64,000 nucleotides of DNA, from NCBI GenBank assembly GCA_018669795.1, contig JABHSQ010000002.1:58320-122319 (forward strand). Direction: 5' to 3'. This DNA is from Flavobacteriaceae bacterium. Lineage in GTDB: Bacteria > Bacteroidota > Bacteroidia > Flavobacteriales > Flavobacteriaceae. The notes under the pieces are model-generated. The model was given only the letters and a program-made list of their open reading frames with translations, did no database searches and was not told where the DNA came from. The position numbers and the translations under genes were made by a program. Below are positions 9,204-21,160 of this stretch, in pieces (position 1 is the first letter of the stretch; the number at the start of each line of letters is the position of its first letter).

Positions 9204-9518
9204 TTATGCTTCACCAGTTGGTCCAAAATTTAATGGAATTGGAGCCTGCTCAAAATCTTTTATTTTTCCATGAGCGTTTTCAAAACGTTTCACATTATCA
9301 TTTAAAGCTTTTAAAAACCGTTTCGCGTGTTGTGGTGTTAATACAATTCGAGACTTTACTTTACTTTTTGGAACTCCAGGCATAATGGTAATAAAATCTA
9401 CTACAAATTCAGATTGAGAATGATTAATTATAGCTAGGTTACTATAAATACCTTGTGCTATTTTTTCATCCAATTCAATATTTATTTGACCTTTCTTATT
9501 TTTAATTGAATCTGACAT
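9204..9518 (-). CDS. DUF3467 domain protein
   Basis: A 104-residue soluble protein. The ATG at 9518 (MSDSIKNKKGQINIELDEK) is preferred to the one at 9542, which lies inside the likely promoter box at 9540-9547. The body (IAQGIYSNLAIINHSQSEFV, then DFITIMPGVPKSKVKSRIVL) is the DUF3467 pattern: a short beta-rich domain with a conserved histidine region (TPQHAKRFLKAL). The family lies beside rpoC in many Bacteroidota, but its job is unknown. Here it is downstream of rpoC but separated by a terminator and its own promoter. Confidence 0.85.
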   Translation of the reverse strand: MSDSIKNKKGQINIELDEKIAQGIYSNLAIINHSQSEFVVDFITIMPGVPKSKVKSRIVLTPQHAKRFLKALNDNVKRFENAHGKIKDFEQAPIPLNFGPTGEA

Positions 9519-9539
9519 CTTTATATTATTTTGTTTATA

Positions 9540-9547
9540 CAAAGGTA
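9540..9547 (-). promoter_or_regulatory. -7 box (TACCTTTG) before the DUF3467 gene
   Basis: Exact TAnnTTTG on the minus strand, 21 nt before the ATG at 9518 and just after the rpoC terminator. Confidence 0.5.
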
Positions 9548-9570
9548 TAAATCTGTTATTAGTTTAAACA

Positions 9571-9598
9571 CAAAATCCCGTTAGAAATCGGGATTTTG
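9571..9598 (-). terminator. Terminator hairpin after rpoC
   Basis: A 10 bp perfect stem (9571-9580 with 9589-9598) with an 8 nt loop, about 40 nt after the rpoC stop on the minus strand. The tail is T-rich but interrupted (TGTGTTT), so termination may be incomplete. Confidence 0.7.
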
Positions 9599-9639
9599 AA
9601 TAAAATATACTATTTCAGCTTTAAAAGCTGCTTGTTATA

Positions 9640-12600
9640 TTAATTATAATTCATTTCTTGCTTCTCACTAGTCATTTCTTCCAACTCTGATTTAGAACCT
9701 ACGAGAATAGTTTGATATTTACGCATTCCTGTTCCCGCTGGTATTCTATGACCTACAATAACATTTTCTTTCAATCCTTCAAGTGTATCCACTTTACCAT
9801 TTACAGCTGCTTCGTTTAATACTTTAGTAGTTTCCTGAAAGGAAGCTGCAGAAATAAACGATTTAGTTTGCAATGAAGCACGTGTAATACCCTGTAAGAT
9901 TGGAGTTGCTGTAGCTGGCACTGCATCTCTAGTCACAACAAGCTGTTTGTCTGTTCTTTTAAGAATTGAATTCTCGTCACGTAATGCTCTAGACGAAATC
10001 ATTTGTCCTTCTTTTAGTGTTTCAGAATCTCCTGCACTCTCAACTATTTTCATTCCAAATATTTTATCATTTTCTTCGATAAAATCAAATTTATGAGCTA
10101 ATTGATTTTCTAGGAACAAAGTATCACCTGAATCAACAAGTCTAACTTTACGCATCATTTGACGTACTACTACCTCAAAGTGCTTATCGTTAATTTTTAC
10201 ACCTTGTAATCGATATACTTCTTGCACTTCGTTTACTAAGTATTGCTGTACAGCTGATGGCCCTTTAATATTTAGAATATCTAATGGTGTAATTGATCCG
10301 TCAGATAATGGCATTCCTGCACGTACAAAATCATTTTCTTGTACTAAAATCTGATTTGATAATTTCACTAAATATCTTTTAATATCACCAAATTTAGTTT
10401 CCACTATAATCTCACGATTACCACGCTTAATTTTACCAAATGAAACCACACCATCTACTTCACTTACTACAGCAGGATTAGAAGGGTTCCGAGCTTCAAA
10501 CAATTCCGTTACACGAGGAAGACCCCCAGTGATATCACCTGCTTTAGATGATTTACGTGGAATCTTAACTAAGATATTACCAATTTTCACAATTTCACCA
10601 TCATCTACCATAAGGTGAGCTCCAACCGGAAGGTTATAAGAACGAATTATTTCATCATTCTTACCCATTATTAATAGGGTTGGAATTTTCTTTTTATCCC
10701 TAGATTCAGAGATAACTTTTTCTTGGAAACCGGTTTGCTCATCAACTTCAACTTGATACGTAATACCTTGTTCTAAGTTTTCGTATTGAATTTTACCAGA
10801 AAATTCAGAAATAATTACACCGTTAAATGGATCCCATTGACAAACAATATCTCCATTTTTAAGATTCGAACCATTTTTAACAAAAATGTGTGAACCGTAA
10901 GGAATATTATTTGTACTAAGTGTAATACCTGTTTTCTTATCTTTTAATTTAACTTCTGAAGTTCTAGAAATTACTACATCAACGGCATTACCTTCTTTAT
11001 CTTTACTTTTTACAGTTTTAAGATCTTCTATTTCAGCAACTCCATCAAACTTCACTGTTAACTTATTCTCTTCCGAAATATTACCTGCAACACCACCAAC
11101 GTGGAATGTACGAAGTGTTAACTGAGTACCTGGTTCTCCAATAGATTGCGCAGCTACTACACCAACAGCTTCACCCATTTGAACCATTTTATTAGTAGCT
11201 AAATTTCTACCATAACAAGTTGCACAAATTCCTTTTTTAGCTTCACAAGTTAATGCTGAACGCACCTCTACAGATTCTATAGGTGATGCTTCAATTTTTT
11301 TAGCTATTTCATTGGTAATGTGATCTCCAGTAGCTACAAATAATTCCTCTGTTAAGGGATCATACACATCGTGTAAAGAAGTACGACCAACTATTCTTTC
11401 TGCTAAAGTCTCTACTACTTCTTCATTTTTCTTTAATGGAGAAACATCAATACCTCTTAGGGTACCACAGTCATGAATGTTAACAATTACATCCTGCGAT
11501 ACATCCACCAGTCTACGAGTTAAGTATCCTGCATCGGCTGTTTTTAATGCCGTATCCGCAAGACCCTTACGAGCACCGTGAGTAGAGATAAAATATTCAA
11601 GAATTGATAATCCTTCCTTAAAGTTAGAAAGAATTGGGTTTTCAATAATTTCACCACCACCTGCAGTAGATTTTTTAGGCTTTGCCATTAATCCACGCAT
11701 ACCTGTTAACTGACGAATTTGTTCTTTAGATCCCCTTGCACCAGAATCAAGCATCATATATACAGAATTAAAACCTTGCTTGTCTTCGCGAATTCGCTTC
11801 ATAGACAATTCAGTTAATTCTGCATTGGTTGCTGTCCAGATATCAATTACTTGATTGTATCTTTCATTGTTAGTAATAAGCCCCATATTATAGTTTCCTA
11901 TAACAGCATCTACTTGACTATTGGCTTTTTCAATCATTCCAGTTTTTTCCTCAGGAATAATAATATCACCTAAACTAAAAGACAATCCACCTTCAAAAGC
12001 AAATTTATATCCTAATGTTTTAATTTCATCTAAGAAATCTGCAGTTATAGGAACTGAAGTTACTCTAAGAATATCACCAATAATATCTCTAAGAGATTTT
12101 TTTGTTAATACTTCATTAATATAACCTGCTGCTTCTGGAACATTTTCATTAAAAATTACTCTACCAACAGTAGTTGTAATTATTTGGTAAACCAATTCTC
12201 CTGCTTCGTTAAAATCTTTAGTTCTGATTTTAATCTCCGCATTTAATTCTACTTGTTTTTCATTATATGCTATAATTACTTCTTCAGCAGAATAGAATGT
12301 GATTCCTTCTCCAATAACTTTATAATCTTTTGTAGATTTTTTAAGCTTGGTCATATAGTAGAGGCCCAATACCATATCCTGAGATGGCACAACTACTGGT
12401 TGACCATTTGCAGGATTTAAAATATTATGAGAACCTAGCATTAATAATTGTGCTTCTAAAATTGCTTCTGGTCCAAGTGGCAAGTGGACCGCCATTTGAT
12501 CACCATCAAAATCTGCATTAAATGCAGTACAAGCTAATGGGTGTAATTGGATTGCTTTTCCTTCAATTAATTTTGGTTGAAACGCTTGAATACCTAGACG

Positions 12601-13938
12601 GTGAAGCGTAGGAGCACGGTTTAATAATACAGGATGTCCTTTTAAAACATTCTCTAAAATATCCCATACAACTGGTTCCTTTTTATCTATAATTTTCTTT
12701 GCAGATTTAACTGTTTTTACAATTCCTCTTTCAATTAGTTTTCTAATAATAAAAGGTTTATAAAGTTCTGAAGCCATCCCTTTAGGGATGCCACACTCAG
12801 ATAATTTTAATTCTGGTCCAACAACTATTACCGAACGTGCTGAATAATCCACACGTTTACCCAATAAGTTTTGACGGAAACGACCTTGTTTACCTTTTAA
12901 AGAATCTGATAAAGATTTTAAAGGACGGTTAGAATCTGTTTTTACTGCTGAAGATTTGCGTGTATTATCAAATAATGAATCTACTGACTCTTGAAGCATA
13001 CGCTTCTCGTTACGCAAAATTACTTCAGGAGCTTTAATCTCCATTAATCGCTTAAGTCGGTTATTTCTAATAATTACTCTTCGGTAAAGATCATTTAAAT
13101 CAGAAGTTGCAAAACGACCACCATCAAGAGGTACTAAAGGTCGTAATTCTGGCGGAATAATTGGCACCACCTTCATAATCATCCATTCTGGTTTGTTTAC
13201 TCTGTTTTTATTAGATTCACGAAGCGCTTCAACAACTTGCAAACGTTTTAATGCTTCCGTTTTACGTTGTTTTGAAGTTTCATTATTTGCTTTGTGACGC
13301 AATTCAAAAGATAAATCATCTAAATTGATTCTTCTTAATAAATCAATTAAACATTCAGCTCCCATTTTAGCGATGAATTTCTCTGGATCTTCATCATCTA
13401 AATATTGGTTTTCTTGTGGGAGTGCTTCTAAAATAGTTAGGTATTCTTCTTCTGTTAAGAAATCCATTTTTTGAACTGGTTCTCCTTCTTCATTCATGGC
13501 ATTACCTGGTTGAATAACCACATAACGCTCATAATAAATAATCATATTTAATTTCTTAGATGGCAATCCAAGAAGGTACCCTATTTTATTAGGTAAAGAA
13601 CGGAAGTACCAAATGTGAGCAACAGGAACCACTAAATTAATGTGTCCTACTCTATCACGACGTACTTTCTTTTCAGTTACTTCTACACCACAACGGTCAC
13701 AAACGATTCCCTTGTAACGTATTCTTTTATATTTTCCACAGGCACATTCGTAATCTTTGATAGGTCCGAATATACGCTCACAAAATAAACCATCACGTTC
13801 TGGTTTGTGAGTACGGTAGTTAATTGTTTCAGGTTTTAATACTTCTCCGCGAGATTCAGCTAAAATCGCCTCTGGTGAAGAAAACCCAATCGAAATTTTG
13901 TTAAATTTCTTCGCTACTATTTCTTTATTTCTTGCCAT
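9640..13938 (-). CDS. rpoC: RNA polymerase subunit beta'
   Basis: Largest catalytic subunit of RNA polymerase, 1432 aa. The N-terminal zinc ribbon is visible as [20 protein letters not shown] (about residues 65-85), and the catalytic magnesium site as [12 protein letters not shown] (about residue 475). The second zinc cluster [17 protein letters not shown] lies near residue 900, followed by [20 protein letters not shown]. Length is normal for Bacteroidota. It follows rpoB by about 100 nt and ends the ribosomal-protein/polymerase unit. A terminator hairpin follows. Confidence 0.99.
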   Translation of the reverse strand: MARNKEIVAKKFNKISIGFSSPEAILAESRGEVLKPETINYRTHKPERDGLFCERIFGPIKDYECACGKYKRIRYKGIVCDRCGVEVTEKKVRRDRVGHINLVVPVAHIWYFRSLPNKIGYLLGLPSKKLNMIIYYERYVVIQPGNAMNEEGEPVQKMDFLTEEEYLTILEALPQENQYLDDEDPEKFIAKMGAECLIDLLRRINLDDLSFELRHKANNETSKQRKTEALKRLQVVEALRESNKNRVNKPEWMIMKVVPIIPPELRPLVPLDGGRFATSDLNDLYRRVIIRNNRLKRLMEIKAPEVILRNEKRMLQESVDSLFDNTRKSSAVKTDSNRPLKSLSDSLKGKQGRFRQNLLGKRVDYSARSVIVVGPELKLSECGIPKGMASELYKPFIIRKLIERGIVKTVKSAKKIIDKKEPVVWDILENVLKGHPVLLNRAPTLHRLGIQAFQPKLIEGKAIQLHPLACTAFNADFDGDQMAVHLPLGPEAILEAQLLMLGSHNILNPANGQPVVVPSQDMVLGLYYMTKLKKSTKDYKVIGEGITFYSAEEVIIAYNEKQVELNAEIKIRTKDFNEAGELVYQIITTTVGRVIFNENVPEAAGYINEVLTKKSLRDIIGDILRVTSVPITADFLDEIKTLGYKFAFEGGLSFSLGDIIIPEEKTGMIEKANSQVDAVIGNYNMGLITNNERYNQVIDIWTATNAELTELSMKRIREDKQGFNSVYMMLDSGARGSKEQIRQLTGMRGLMAKPKKSTAGGGEIIENPILSNFKEGLSILEYFISTHGARKGLADTALKTADAGYLTRRLVDVSQDVIVNIHDCGTLRGIDVSPLKKNEEVVETLAERIVGRTSLHDVYDPLTEELFVATGDHITNEIAKKIEASPIESVEVRSALTCEAKKGICATCYGRNLATNKMVQMGEAVGVVAAQSIGEPGTQLTLRTFHVGGVAGNISEENKLTVKFDGVAEIEDLKTVKSKDKEGNAVDVVISRTSEVKLKDKKTGITLSTNNIPYGSHIFVKNGSNLKNGDIVCQWDPFNGVIISEFSGKIQYENLEQGITYQVEVDEQTGFQEKVISESRDKKKIPTLLIMGKNDEIIRSYNLPVGAHLMVDDGEIVKIGNILVKIPRKSSKAGDITGGLPRVTELFEARNPSNPAVVSEVDGVVSFGKIKRGNREIIVETKFGDIKRYLVKLSNQILVQENDFVRAGMPLSDGSITPLDILNIKGPSAVQQYLVNEVQEVYRLQGVKINDKHFEVVVRQMMRKVRLVDSGDTLFLENQLAHKFDFIEENDKIFGMKIVESAGDSETLKEGQMISSRALRDENSILKRTDKQLVVTRDAVPATATPILQGITRASLQTKSFISAASFQETTKVLNEAAVNGKVDTLEGLKENVIVGHRIPAGTGMRKYQTILVGSKSELEEMTSEKQEMNYN

Positions 13939-14035
13939 AATGCTATGTACTATGCTTTGTAAAGTTAAAATTGAAGTTTTTAGGCTTCAGCAAGTCTTTA
14001 ATGACTTTATGATCCCCGCTTTCAAGGGGATTAAT

Positions 14036-17000
14036 TTATTCCTCTAGTCTAATGTCAAGTCCAAGACCTTTTAATTCGTGCATTAACACGTTAAAAGATT
14101 CTGGAAGTCCTGGTTCTGGCATTGCTTCACCTTTTACGATTGCTTCGTAAGTTTTAGCTCTACCAACAACATCATCAGATTTCACTGTCAATATTTCTCT
14201 AAGGGTACTGGAAGCTCCATAAGCTTCTAATGCCCAAACTTCCATCTCACCAAAACGTTGACCACCAAATTGTGCTTTACCACCAAGAGGTTGTTGTGTA
14301 ATTAATGAATAAGGTCCAATAGAACGAGCGTGCATTTTATCATCAATCATATGACCTAACTTAATCATATAAATAACTCCAACGGTAGCTTTTTGATCAA
14401 ATCGTTGACCAGTTCCACCATCATATAAATAGGTATGCCCAAATTCTGGAACTCCAGCTTTTTCTGTTAAAGCTGTAATTTCATCAATGGTTGCACCATC
14501 AAAAATTGGTGTTGCATATTTCTGACCTAATTTTTGACCAGCCCATCCAAGAACTGTTTCATAAATTTGACCAATATTCATACGAGAAGGTACCCCTAAT
14601 GGATTTAAAACGATATCTACTGGCGTTCCGTCTTCTAAGAAAGGCATATCTTCTTCACGTACAATACGCGCTACAATACCTTTATTACCATGACGTCCCG
14701 CCATTTTATCCCCTACTTTAAGTTTACGTTTTTTAGCAACATATACTTTTGCAAGTTTTAAAATACCAGACGGTAATTCATCTCCAACAGAAATAGCAAA
14801 TTTCTCACGACGAAGATTACCTTGCAAATCGTTTTCTTTAATCTTATAATTATGCATTAAATCTTCAACTAAAACATTTGTTTCTGCATTAGTTGTCCAA
14901 GTCCCACCTGTTAAATGTGTATAATCATCTATTTCATTTAACATTTTTAAGGTATACTTTTTACCTTTTGGAAAAACAACTTCTCCAAGGTCGTTAACAA
15001 CACCTTGAGCTGTTTTACCTGAAATAATTGTAAATAATTTTTCAACAAGAATATCTCTAAGGTCATCGAATTTTTTATAAAACTCGTCTTCTAATAAAGC
15101 AATTTCTTCTTTATTTTGAGCTCTCATTTGCTTATCCTTAACTGAACGTGCAAATAATTTTTTATTAATAACAACACCATGTAATGAAGGAGAAGCTTTT
15201 AAAGAAGCATCTTTTACATCACCAGCTTTGTCACCAAAAATTGCACGAAGTAATTTTTCTTCAGGAGTTGGATCACTTTCTCCTTTTGGAGTAATTTTTC
15301 CAATTAATATATCACCTGGTTTTACTTCTGCTCCAATGCGAATCATTCCATGTTCATCAAGGTCTTTAGTAGACTCTTCAGAAACATTAGGAATGTCATT
15401 TGTAAGTTCTTCGTTACCTAATTTAGTATCTCTAACTTGTAATGAATATTCATCTATATGAATAGAAGTAAATATATCGTCACGAACTACTTTTTCAGAA
15501 ATTACAATTGCATCCTCAAAGTTATACCCTTTCCAAGGCATAAAGGCTACTTTCATATTTCTACCTAAAGCTAATTCACCAGCTTCAGTAGCATATCCTT
15601 GACATAAAACTTGACCTTTCTCAACTCTATCACCTTTTTGAACAATAGGTTTCAAGTTAATAGAAGTGCTTTGATTTGTTTTTCTAAACTTAATTAATTT
15701 GTAAGTTTTTGAATCTCCATCAAAACTAACTAACTGCTCATCTTCCGTACGATCGTACTTAATAGTAATTTCATTAGCATCAACATATTCAATAACTCCA
15801 GCGCCTTCTGCATTTATTAATACACGCGAATCTGAGGCAACCTGACGTTCCAAACCTGTTCCAACAATAGGAGACTCAGCTCTCATTAATGGTACTGCTT
15901 GACGCATCATATTAGATCCCATTAATGCACGGTTCGCATCATCATGTTCTAAGAAAGGAATTAAAGATGCTGATATGGATGAGATTTGATTTGGTGCAAC
16001 ATCCGTATAGTGTATATCTTTAGATTCCACTACTGGAAAATCACCTTCCATACGAGCAATAACTTTTTCCTTATTTATGGTGCCATCGTCAGCGATATCA
16101 ATGTGTGCTTGTGCAATTAATTTATCTTCTTCTTCTTCAGCAGAAAGATAAATTGGTTCACTTTTTAAATCGATAACTCCATTTTCAACCTTACGGTAAG
16201 GAGTTTCTAAAAAACCTAAATAGTTTACTTTTGCATAAACAGAAAGAGAAGATATTAATCCAATATTCGGTCCTTCAGGAGTTTCAATTGGGCAAAGTCT
16301 TCCGTAGTGGGTAAAGTGAACATCACGTACCTCAAAACCAGCTCTCTCTCTAGAAAGACCACCAGGGCCCAGTGCAGAAAGACGACGTTTGTGAGTAATT
16401 TCAGCAATTGGATTGGTTTGATCCATAAACTGAGATAATTGATTAGTACCAAAAAATGAATTAATAACAGAAGATAGTGTCTTTGCGTTAATTAAATCAA
16501 TTGGAGTAAAAACTTCATTATCACGAACGTTCATACGCTCTCTAATAGTACGAGCCATACGAGCTAAACCAACACCAAATTGAGAAGAAAGCTGTTCACC
16601 TACTGTACGTACACGACGGTTTGATAAGTGATCAATATCATCAATCTCAGCTTTTGAGTTAATAAGTTCGATCAAGAATTTAATTATGGTGATAATATCT
16701 TCTTTGGTAAGAACTAACTTATCCATTGGAATATCAAGACCTAATTTTTTATTCATTCTAAATCGACCTACATTTCCAAGATTGTAACGTTGGTCACTAA
16801 AAAACAACTTATTAATAATTCCACGCGCTGTCTCTTCATCAGGCGGCTCTGCATTACGTAATTGTCTATATATATGTTCCACCGCTTCTTTTTCAGAATT
16901 GGTTGGATCTTTTTGAAGCGTATTATGAATAATTGCATAATCAGCTTGTAAATTATCTTCTTTGTGTAGAAGTATTGTTTTAGAACCAGATTCAATAATC

Positions 17001-17848
17001 TCTTCGATATGATCTTTTTCAAGAATAGTATCACGGTCAAGTATAATTTCATTTCTTTCGATAGAAACAACTTCACCAGTATCCTCATCAACAAAATCCT
17101 CATGCCATGTCTTTAAAACACGTGCAGCTAATTTTCTTCCTAAATATTTTTTAAGACCAGTTTTTGATGCTTTTACTTCTTCTGCTAAGTCAAATATTTC
17201 TAGAATATCCTTATCTCTTTCAAAACCGATTGCACGGAAAAGCGTAGTAACTGGTAATTTTTTCTTTCTATCGATATAAGCGTACATTACTTGGTTTATA
17301 TCGGTAGCAAATTCAATCCAAGAACCTTTAAAAGGTATTACTCTTGCTGAATATAATTTCGTTCCATTTGCATGAAATGATTGACCAAAGAAAACACCAG
17401 GTGAACGGTGTAGTTGAGAAACAACAACACGTTCTGCACCATTAACAACGAAAGTTCCGTTTGGAGTCATGTAAGGTATAGTCCCTAAATAAACATCTTG
17501 AACGATTGTTTCAAAATCTTCATGCTCTGGGTCAGTACAATATAATTTTAAACGAGCTTTTAAGGGTACACTATAAGTTAATCCACGCTCAATACACTCC
17601 TGGATGGAATACCTTGAAGGATCTACAAAATAATCTAAAAACTCTAATACAAATTGATTTCTGGTATCGGTAATCGGGAAATTTTCCAAAAAGGTTTTGT
17701 AAAGACCTTCTGTTTCTCTTCTATCGGATTTGGTTTCCAATTGAAAAAAATCTTGAAAAGATTTAATTTGAATATCCAAAAAATCTGGATAATCAGGCTT
17801 ATTCTTTACTGTGGAAAAATTCAATCTTTCAGTTTGCGTTGCTGACAT
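14036..17848 (-). CDS. rpoB: RNA polymerase subunit beta
   Basis: Second large catalytic subunit of RNA polymerase, 1270 aa. The rifampicin-pocket region is visible as [19 protein letters not shown] followed by [13 protein letters not shown], with the residues of a rifampicin-sensitive type (Asp of FMDQ, His and Arg of THKRR, Ser of RLSA). The C-terminal clamp has [20 protein letters not shown]. The gene is preceded by two hairpins in the 135 nt after rplL and followed by rpoC, the standard order. A small hairpin (GATCCCC...GGGGATT region, about 14011-14030) lies in the gap to rpoC. Confidence 0.99.
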   Translation of the reverse strand: MSATQTERLNFSTVKNKPDYPDFLDIQIKSFQDFFQLETKSDRRETEGLYKTFLENFPITDTRNQFVLEFLDYFVDPSRYSIQECIERGLTYSVPLKARLKLYCTDPEHEDFETIVQDVYLGTIPYMTPNGTFVVNGAERVVVSQLHRSPGVFFGQSFHANGTKLYSARVIPFKGSWIEFATDINQVMYAYIDRKKKLPVTTLFRAIGFERDKDILEIFDLAEEVKASKTGLKKYLGRKLAARVLKTWHEDFVDEDTGEVVSIERNEIILDRDTILEKDHIEEIIESGSKTILLHKEDNLQADYAIIHNTLQKDPTNSEKEAVEHIYRQLRNAEPPDEETARGIINKLFFSDQRYNLGNVGRFRMNKKLGLDIPMDKLVLTKEDIITIIKFLIELINSKAEIDDIDHLSNRRVRTVGEQLSSQFGVGLARMARTIRERMNVRDNEVFTPIDLINAKTLSSVINSFFGTNQLSQFMDQTNPIAEITHKRRLSALGPGGLSRERAGFEVRDVHFTHYGRLCPIETPEGPNIGLISSLSVYAKVNYLGFLETPYRKVENGVIDLKSEPIYLSAEEEEDKLIAQAHIDIADDGTINKEKVIARMEGDFPVVESKDIHYTDVAPNQISSISASLIPFLEHDDANRALMGSNMMRQAVPLMRAESPIVGTGLERQVASDSRVLINAEGAGVIEYVDANEITIKYDRTEDEQLVSFDGDSKTYKLIKFRKTNQSTSINLKPIVQKGDRVEKGQVLCQGYATEAGELALGRNMKVAFMPWKGYNFEDAIVISEKVVRDDIFTSIHIDEYSLQVRDTKLGNEELTNDIPNVSEESTKDLDEHGMIRIGAEVKPGDILIGKITPKGESDPTPEEKLLRAIFGDKAGDVKDASLKASPSLHGVVINKKLFARSVKDKQMRAQNKEEIALLEDEFYKKFDDLRDILVEKLFTIISGKTAQGVVNDLGEVVFPKGKKYTLKMLNEIDDYTHLTGGTWTTNAETNVLVEDLMHNYKIKENDLQGNLRREKFAISVGDELPSGILKLAKVYVAKKRKLKVGDKMAGRHGNKGIVARIVREEDMPFLEDGTPVDIVLNPLGVPSRMNIGQIYETVLGWAGQKLGQKYATPIFDGATIDEITALTEKAGVPEFGHTYLYDGGTGQRFDQKATVGVIYMIKLGHMIDDKMHARSIGPYSLITQQPLGGKAQFGGQRFGEMEVWALEAYGASSTLREILTVKSDDVVGRAKTYEAIVKGEAMPEPGLPESFNVLMHELKGLGLDIRLEE

Positions 17849-17884
17849 CTATGGACGAATTTTAATTATAATAAAACAGTGAAC

Positions 17885-17960
17885 GCGTATAATAAATGGT
17901 GAAACCATTATATACGCAAAATGGTTTAGGTCTATTCCTTCAATAGGAAAGACCTAAACC
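17885..17960 (-). promoter_or_regulatory. Double hairpin in the rplL-rpoB gap (possible attenuator or processing site)
   Basis: Two consecutive stem-loops lie in the transcript between rplL and rpoB. The first reached by polymerase is 17960-17923 (11 bp arm, one bulge, 5 more pairs, 5 nt loop). The second is 17917-17885 (7 bp perfect base stem with more pairing above). Neither is followed by a clean T-run. In E. coli the same gap holds an attenuator and an RNase III site; that the role is shared here is inference. Confidence 0.6.
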
Positions 17961-17983
17961 TTAAGGTTTGGCGCGTTGTGAGC

Positions 17984-18361
17984 TTACTTAAGCTCAACCT
18001 CTGCTCCAGCTTCTTCTAACTGTGCTTTTAAAGCTTCAGCTTCATCTTTTGCTACACCTTCTTTAATTGGAGATGGAACATTATCAACTAATCCCTTAGC
18101 GTCTTTAAGACCTAATCCAGTAAGTTCTTTAACAAGTTTTACAACTGCTAACTTAGACCCACCTGGAGCTGTAAGAATTACGTCGAATTCTGATTTTTCT
18201 TCTACGGCTTCTCCACCAGCAGCAGCACCACCAGCAGCAACAGCTACTGCAGCTGCAGCAGGCTCTATACCGTATTCTTCTTTTAATATTCCTGCTAACT
18301 CATTAACTTCTTTTACTGTTAAGTTAACTAATTTTTCTGCGAAATCTTTTAAATCTGCCAT
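17984..18361 (-). CDS. rplL: 50S ribosomal protein L7/L12 (bL12)
   Basis: Stalk protein of the large subunit that recruits the translation GTPases; 125 aa. An N-terminal dimerisation helix ([20 protein letters not shown]) is joined by the Ala/Gly/Val-rich hinge ([17 protein letters not shown]) to the C-terminal globular domain with [20 protein letters not shown]. It lies 56 nt after rplJ, which encodes its ribosomal anchor L10. A long structured gap follows before rpoB. Confidence 0.98.
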   Translation of the reverse strand: MADLKDFAEKLVNLTVKEVNELAGILKEEYGIEPAAAAVAVAAGGAAAGGEAVEEKSEFDVILTAPGGSKLAVVKLVKELTGLGLKDAKGLVDNVPSPIKEGVAKDEAEALKAQLEEAGAEVELK

Positions 18362-18417
18362 TTTCTATCGTTTTAAGTAATTTAATTTTTATAATTTAAT
18401 TTATGAGTGCTAATATT

Positions 18418-18939
18418 TTATCCTTCTCTTTCAGATAAGGTCTTAACAATACCTGCAATTGTTCCTCCACTAGATTTAAGTGCAGAAATAACATTCTTAG
18501 CAGGAGACTGTAATAATCCAATAATCTCTCCAATAAGTTCGTCTTTAGACTTGATATTAACTAGTGTATCTAATTGATCATCTCCAACATATATTGCTTC
18601 TTCAATGAATGCTCCTTTAAGTACAGGCTTATCAGATTTTTTTCTGAACGCCTTAATAACTTTTGCGGGTGCATTGCTAGTTTCCGCAAGCATAATTGAT
18701 GTATTTCCTTTAAGAATATCTGGTAATTCACCAAAATCCTTGTCAGAACTTTCCATTGCTTTTTTAAGCAATGTATTTTTTACGACTTCTAACTTAACTC
18801 CAGCTTTGTAACAAGCCCTTCTTAAGTTACTCGTATCTCCTGCATTAAGACCCGATATGTCAGCTAAATAAATAGTTGCGCTATCAGCTAACTGTGCAGT
18901 TAAATTTTCTATTACTTGTGATTTTTCTTCTCTTGTCAT
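18418..18939 (-). CDS. rplJ: 50S ribosomal protein L10 (uL10)
   Basis: Anchors the L7/L12 stalk to 23S rRNA; 173 aa. Start MTREEKSQVIENLTAQL and the internal LRRACYKAGVKLEVVKNTLL are typical of the family, and the C-terminal helix that binds L12 dimers is present. Only 15 nt separate it from the rplA stop, so the long L10 leader known as an autoregulatory site in E. coli is absent here; any L10 control would have to use sequence inside rplA. Confidence 0.98.
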   Translation of the reverse strand: MTREEKSQVIENLTAQLADSATIYLADISGLNAGDTSNLRRACYKAGVKLEVVKNTLLKKAMESSDKDFGELPDILKGNTSIMLAETSNAPAKVIKAFRKKSDKPVLKGAFIEEAIYVGDDQLDTLVNIKSKDELIGEIIGLLQSPAKNVISALKSSGGTIAGIVKTLSEREG

Positions 18940-18954
18940 AAGTTCTAAATTTTA

Positions 18955-19650
18955 CTACTCAGCAAATCTTTTTGTATCAATCTCAATACTTGGACTCATA
19001 GTACTCGACATAAAAATGCTTTTAATATAAATTCCTTTTGAAGATTGAGGTTTCAATTTTACAAGGGTTGTTAATAATTCTTTTGCGTTTCCTTCAATTT
19101 TATCAGCACCGAAAGATGCTTTTCCAATTGCAGCGTGAACAATACCAGTTTTTTCTACTTTAAAGTCGATTTTACCAGCTTTCACATCGGAAACAGCCTT
19201 AGCAACATCCATTGTTACTGTACCAGTTTTTGGGTTAGGCATTAATCCACGAGGTCCTAAAACACGTCCTAGAGGTCCTAATTTTCCCATTACACTTGGC
19301 ATCGTCACAATAACGTCGACATCTGTCCATCCTCCTTTTATTTTATCGAGGTACTCATCTAAACCAACATAATCCGCTCCAGCTTCTTTAGCTTCCGCTT
19401 CTTTATCTGGAGTAACTAATGCCAATACTTTAACGTCTTTACCTGTACCATGTGGTAAGGTAACAACGCCACGTACCATTTGATTAGCTTTTCGTGGATC
19501 TACGTTTAGACGCACTGCTAAATCAACAGATGCATCAAAATTTACGCTGGTGATTTCTTTTATTAAAGCAGATGCATCCGCAACGTTATAAACCTTTCCA
19601 GGTTCAACTTTTGCTTGAGCTTCCTTTTGCTTTTTTGTTAATCTTGCCAT
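18955..19650 (-). CDS. rplA: 50S ribosomal protein L1 (uL1)
   Basis: Protein of the L1 stalk that guides deacylated tRNA from the E site; 231 aa. The signature [20 protein letters not shown] and the preceding [13 protein letters not shown] are clear. In many bacteria L1 also represses its own operon by binding the rplK leader. The gene follows rplK by 21 nt and precedes rplJ by 15 nt, the usual order. Confidence 0.98.
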   Translation of the reverse strand: MARLTKKQKEAQAKVEPGKVYNVADASALIKEITSVNFDASVDLAVRLNVDPRKANQMVRGVVTLPHGTGKDVKVLALVTPDKEAEAKEAGADYVGLDEYLDKIKGGWTDVDVIVTMPSVMGKLGPLGRVLGPRGLMPNPKTGTVTMDVAKAVSDVKAGKIDFKVEKTGIVHAAIGKASFGADKIEGNAKELLTTLVKLKPQSSKGIYIKSIFMSSTMSPSIEIDTKRFAE

Positions 19651-19671
19651 TTTATAGATTCTTTTTTTGGA

Positions 19672-20112
19672 TTAAAAAGGGGATTTACCACCTTTTACAT
19701 TCACTCCCATTGATCTCGCAGTACCAGCTACCATCTTCATTGCAGATTCTATGCTAAATGCATTTAAATCTGGCATTTTATCTTCAGCAATTGCTTTTAC
19801 TTGATCCCAGGTTATTTTTGCTACTTTCTTTACATGTGGCTCACCAGAACCTTTTTTAACTTTGGCGGCTTCTAGGATTTGTACTGCAGCTGGAGGTGTT
19901 TTAATAACAAAATCAAAAGATTTGTCTTTAAACACTGTAATCGCAACTGGTAATACTTTTCCTTGCTTATCTTGAGTTCTAGCATTAAATTGCTTACAGA
20001 ACTCCATAATATTCACGCCGGCAGCACCTAAAGCGGGTCCAACTGGTGGTGATGGGTTAGCAGCTCCACCTCGAACTTGTAACTTTACTACTTTATCTAC
20101 TTCTTTTGCCAT
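19672..20112 (-). CDS. rplK: 50S ribosomal protein L11 (uL11)
   Basis: Protein of the GTPase-associated centre; 146 aa. The N-terminal domain shows the proline-rich switch [20 protein letters not shown] and the C-terminal rRNA-binding domain [20 protein letters not shown], ending in the conserved [10 protein letters not shown]. It follows nusG by about 70 nt; that gap holds a hairpin that may be a regulatory leader. Confidence 0.98.
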   Translation of the reverse strand: MAKEVDKVVKLQVRGGAANPSPPVGPALGAAGVNIMEFCKQFNARTQDKQGKVLPVAITVFKDKSFDFVIKTPPAAVQILEAAKVKKGSGEPHVKKVAKITWDQVKAIAEDKMPDLNAFSIESAMKMVAGTARSMGVNVKGGKSPF

Positions 20113-20134
20113 CTTTTAATTTTAATTAATTTTA

Positions 20135-20164
20135 TTTTTTCTTCGGTGGAAGCCCAAGAAAAAA
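20135..20164 (-). promoter_or_regulatory. Hairpin in the rplK leader (possible L1-binding site)
   Basis: A 9 bp A/T-rich stem (20135-20143 with 20156-20164) with a 12 nt G/C-rich loop, between nusG and rplK. The place matches where L1 represses rplKA in E. coli. The detailed L1-motif was not verified, and an A-run/T-run stem can arise by chance in such A+T-rich DNA. Confidence 0.35.
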
Positions 20165-20184
20165 CTATTTATAGCGTGCAACAA

Positions 20185-20739
20185 TTAAACTTTTTCAACT
20201 TGCATAAAACTTAATTCTAATGGTGTTTTTCTTCCGAATATTTTAACCATTACTTCAAGCTTACGTTTTTCTTCAAATATTTTTTCGACAGTTCCATTAA
20301 ATCCATTAAAAGGACCGTCTATAACCTTAATAGTTTCTTCAATACTATAAGGTATATTTACATTTTCATCTTTAACAGATAACTCATCAACCTTACCTAA
20401 CAATCTGTTCACTTCTGTTTGTCTTAGTGGAACAGGATCTCCTCCTTTTACCTCACCTAGAAAACCGATTACTCCGTTTACAGATTTTATAATATGAGGT
20501 ATCTCTCCTACTAAATCTGCTTGAACCATTATATAACCAGGAATAAATACTTTTTCCTTGGTTATTTTTTTTCCATCACGAATTTGAACCACATTCTCAG
20601 TAGGAACCAAAATTTGTTCAATAAAATCCTGAAGATTTAATCTAACAATCTCAGACTCTATATAATCTTTAATTTTGTTTTCCTTTCCACTTACAGAACG
20701 AATAACATACCACTTTTTTGCACTTTTAACTTCAGTCAT
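20185..20739 (-). CDS. nusG: Transcription elongation/antitermination factor NusG
   Basis: Binds RNA polymerase and links it to ribosomes and Rho; 184 aa. The NGN domain (KKWYVIRSVSGKENKIKDYI) is at the N-terminus, with FIPGYIMVQ and FLGEVKGGDPVPL, and the KOW domain (IDGPFNGFNGTVEKIFEEK) is at the C-terminus. It starts 9 nt after the secE stop. The order secE-nusG-rplK is the general bacterial one. Confidence 0.98.
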   Translation of the reverse strand: MTEVKSAKKWYVIRSVSGKENKIKDYIESEIVRLNLQDFIEQILVPTENVVQIRDGKKITKEKVFIPGYIMVQADLVGEIPHIIKSVNGVIGFLGEVKGGDPVPLRQTEVNRLLGKVDELSVKDENVNIPYSIEETIKVIDGPFNGFNGTVEKIFEEKRKLEVMVKIFGRKTPLELSFMQVEKV

Positions 20740-20748
20740 CTATAAATA

Positions 20749-20937
20749 TTAAGACTTGATCCATTCAAAGTATCTACTAATAACACCACTAAATACAGTG
20801 TCAATTCCAAAAACAAGTAAAGCTAACACTACAGAAAATGCTGCAACAATAACTGTTAAACGCTGCGCTTCAGACCATGTAGTCCAAGTAACATGATTTT
20901 TAAGTTCATTATACGACTCTTTGATGTAGTTTATCAT
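20749..20937 (-). CDS. secE: Preprotein translocase subunit SecE
   Basis: Small subunit of the SecYEG channel, 62 aa with one membrane segment (TVIVAAFSVVLALLVFGIDT). The N-terminal amphipathic part with NELKNHVTWTTWSEAQRLT matches the SecE pattern. It lies between tRNA-Trp and nusG, as in most Bacteroidota. Confidence 0.95.
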   Translation of the reverse strand: MINYIKESYNELKNHVTWTTWSEAQRLTVIVAAFSVVLALLVFGIDTVFSGVISRYFEWIKS

Positions 20938-20997
20938 TTTTTACTTATTTTATTAATTCTACATAAAAAATTGTTTTGTCTACAATTTCATATTTTG

Positions 20998-21070
20998 CAC
21001 GGGTTGAGAGACTCGAACTCACGACACCTGGTTTTGGAGACCAGTGCTCTACCAACTGAGCTAAACCCGT
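20998..21070 (-). tRNA. tRNA-Trp (anticodon CCA)
   Basis: A 73 nt cloverleaf with a 7 bp acceptor (ACGGGTT/AACCCGT), TTCGAGT T-loop region, anticodon loop CTCCAAA with CCA, and a G discriminator, as usual for tRNA-Trp. CCA is not encoded in full. It lies between tuf and secE. Confidence 0.97.
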
Positions 21071-21110
21071 TTCTTTAAGCAATTTTTTTACTCTACCCGT
21101 TATAAAAGTC

Positions 21111-21139
21111 AAGGCGTCCCGATATAATCAGGACACCTT
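21111..21139 (-). other. Hairpin between tuf and tRNA-Trp
   Basis: A stem of about 12 pairs including G-T wobbles (AAGGTGTCCTGA with TCGGGACGCCTT on the minus strand). No T-run follows, so it may be an RNA-processing or partial termination site that separates tuf mRNA from the tRNA. Confidence 0.45.
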
Positions 21140-21160
21140 AAAAAACTTTTAATGTATTAT

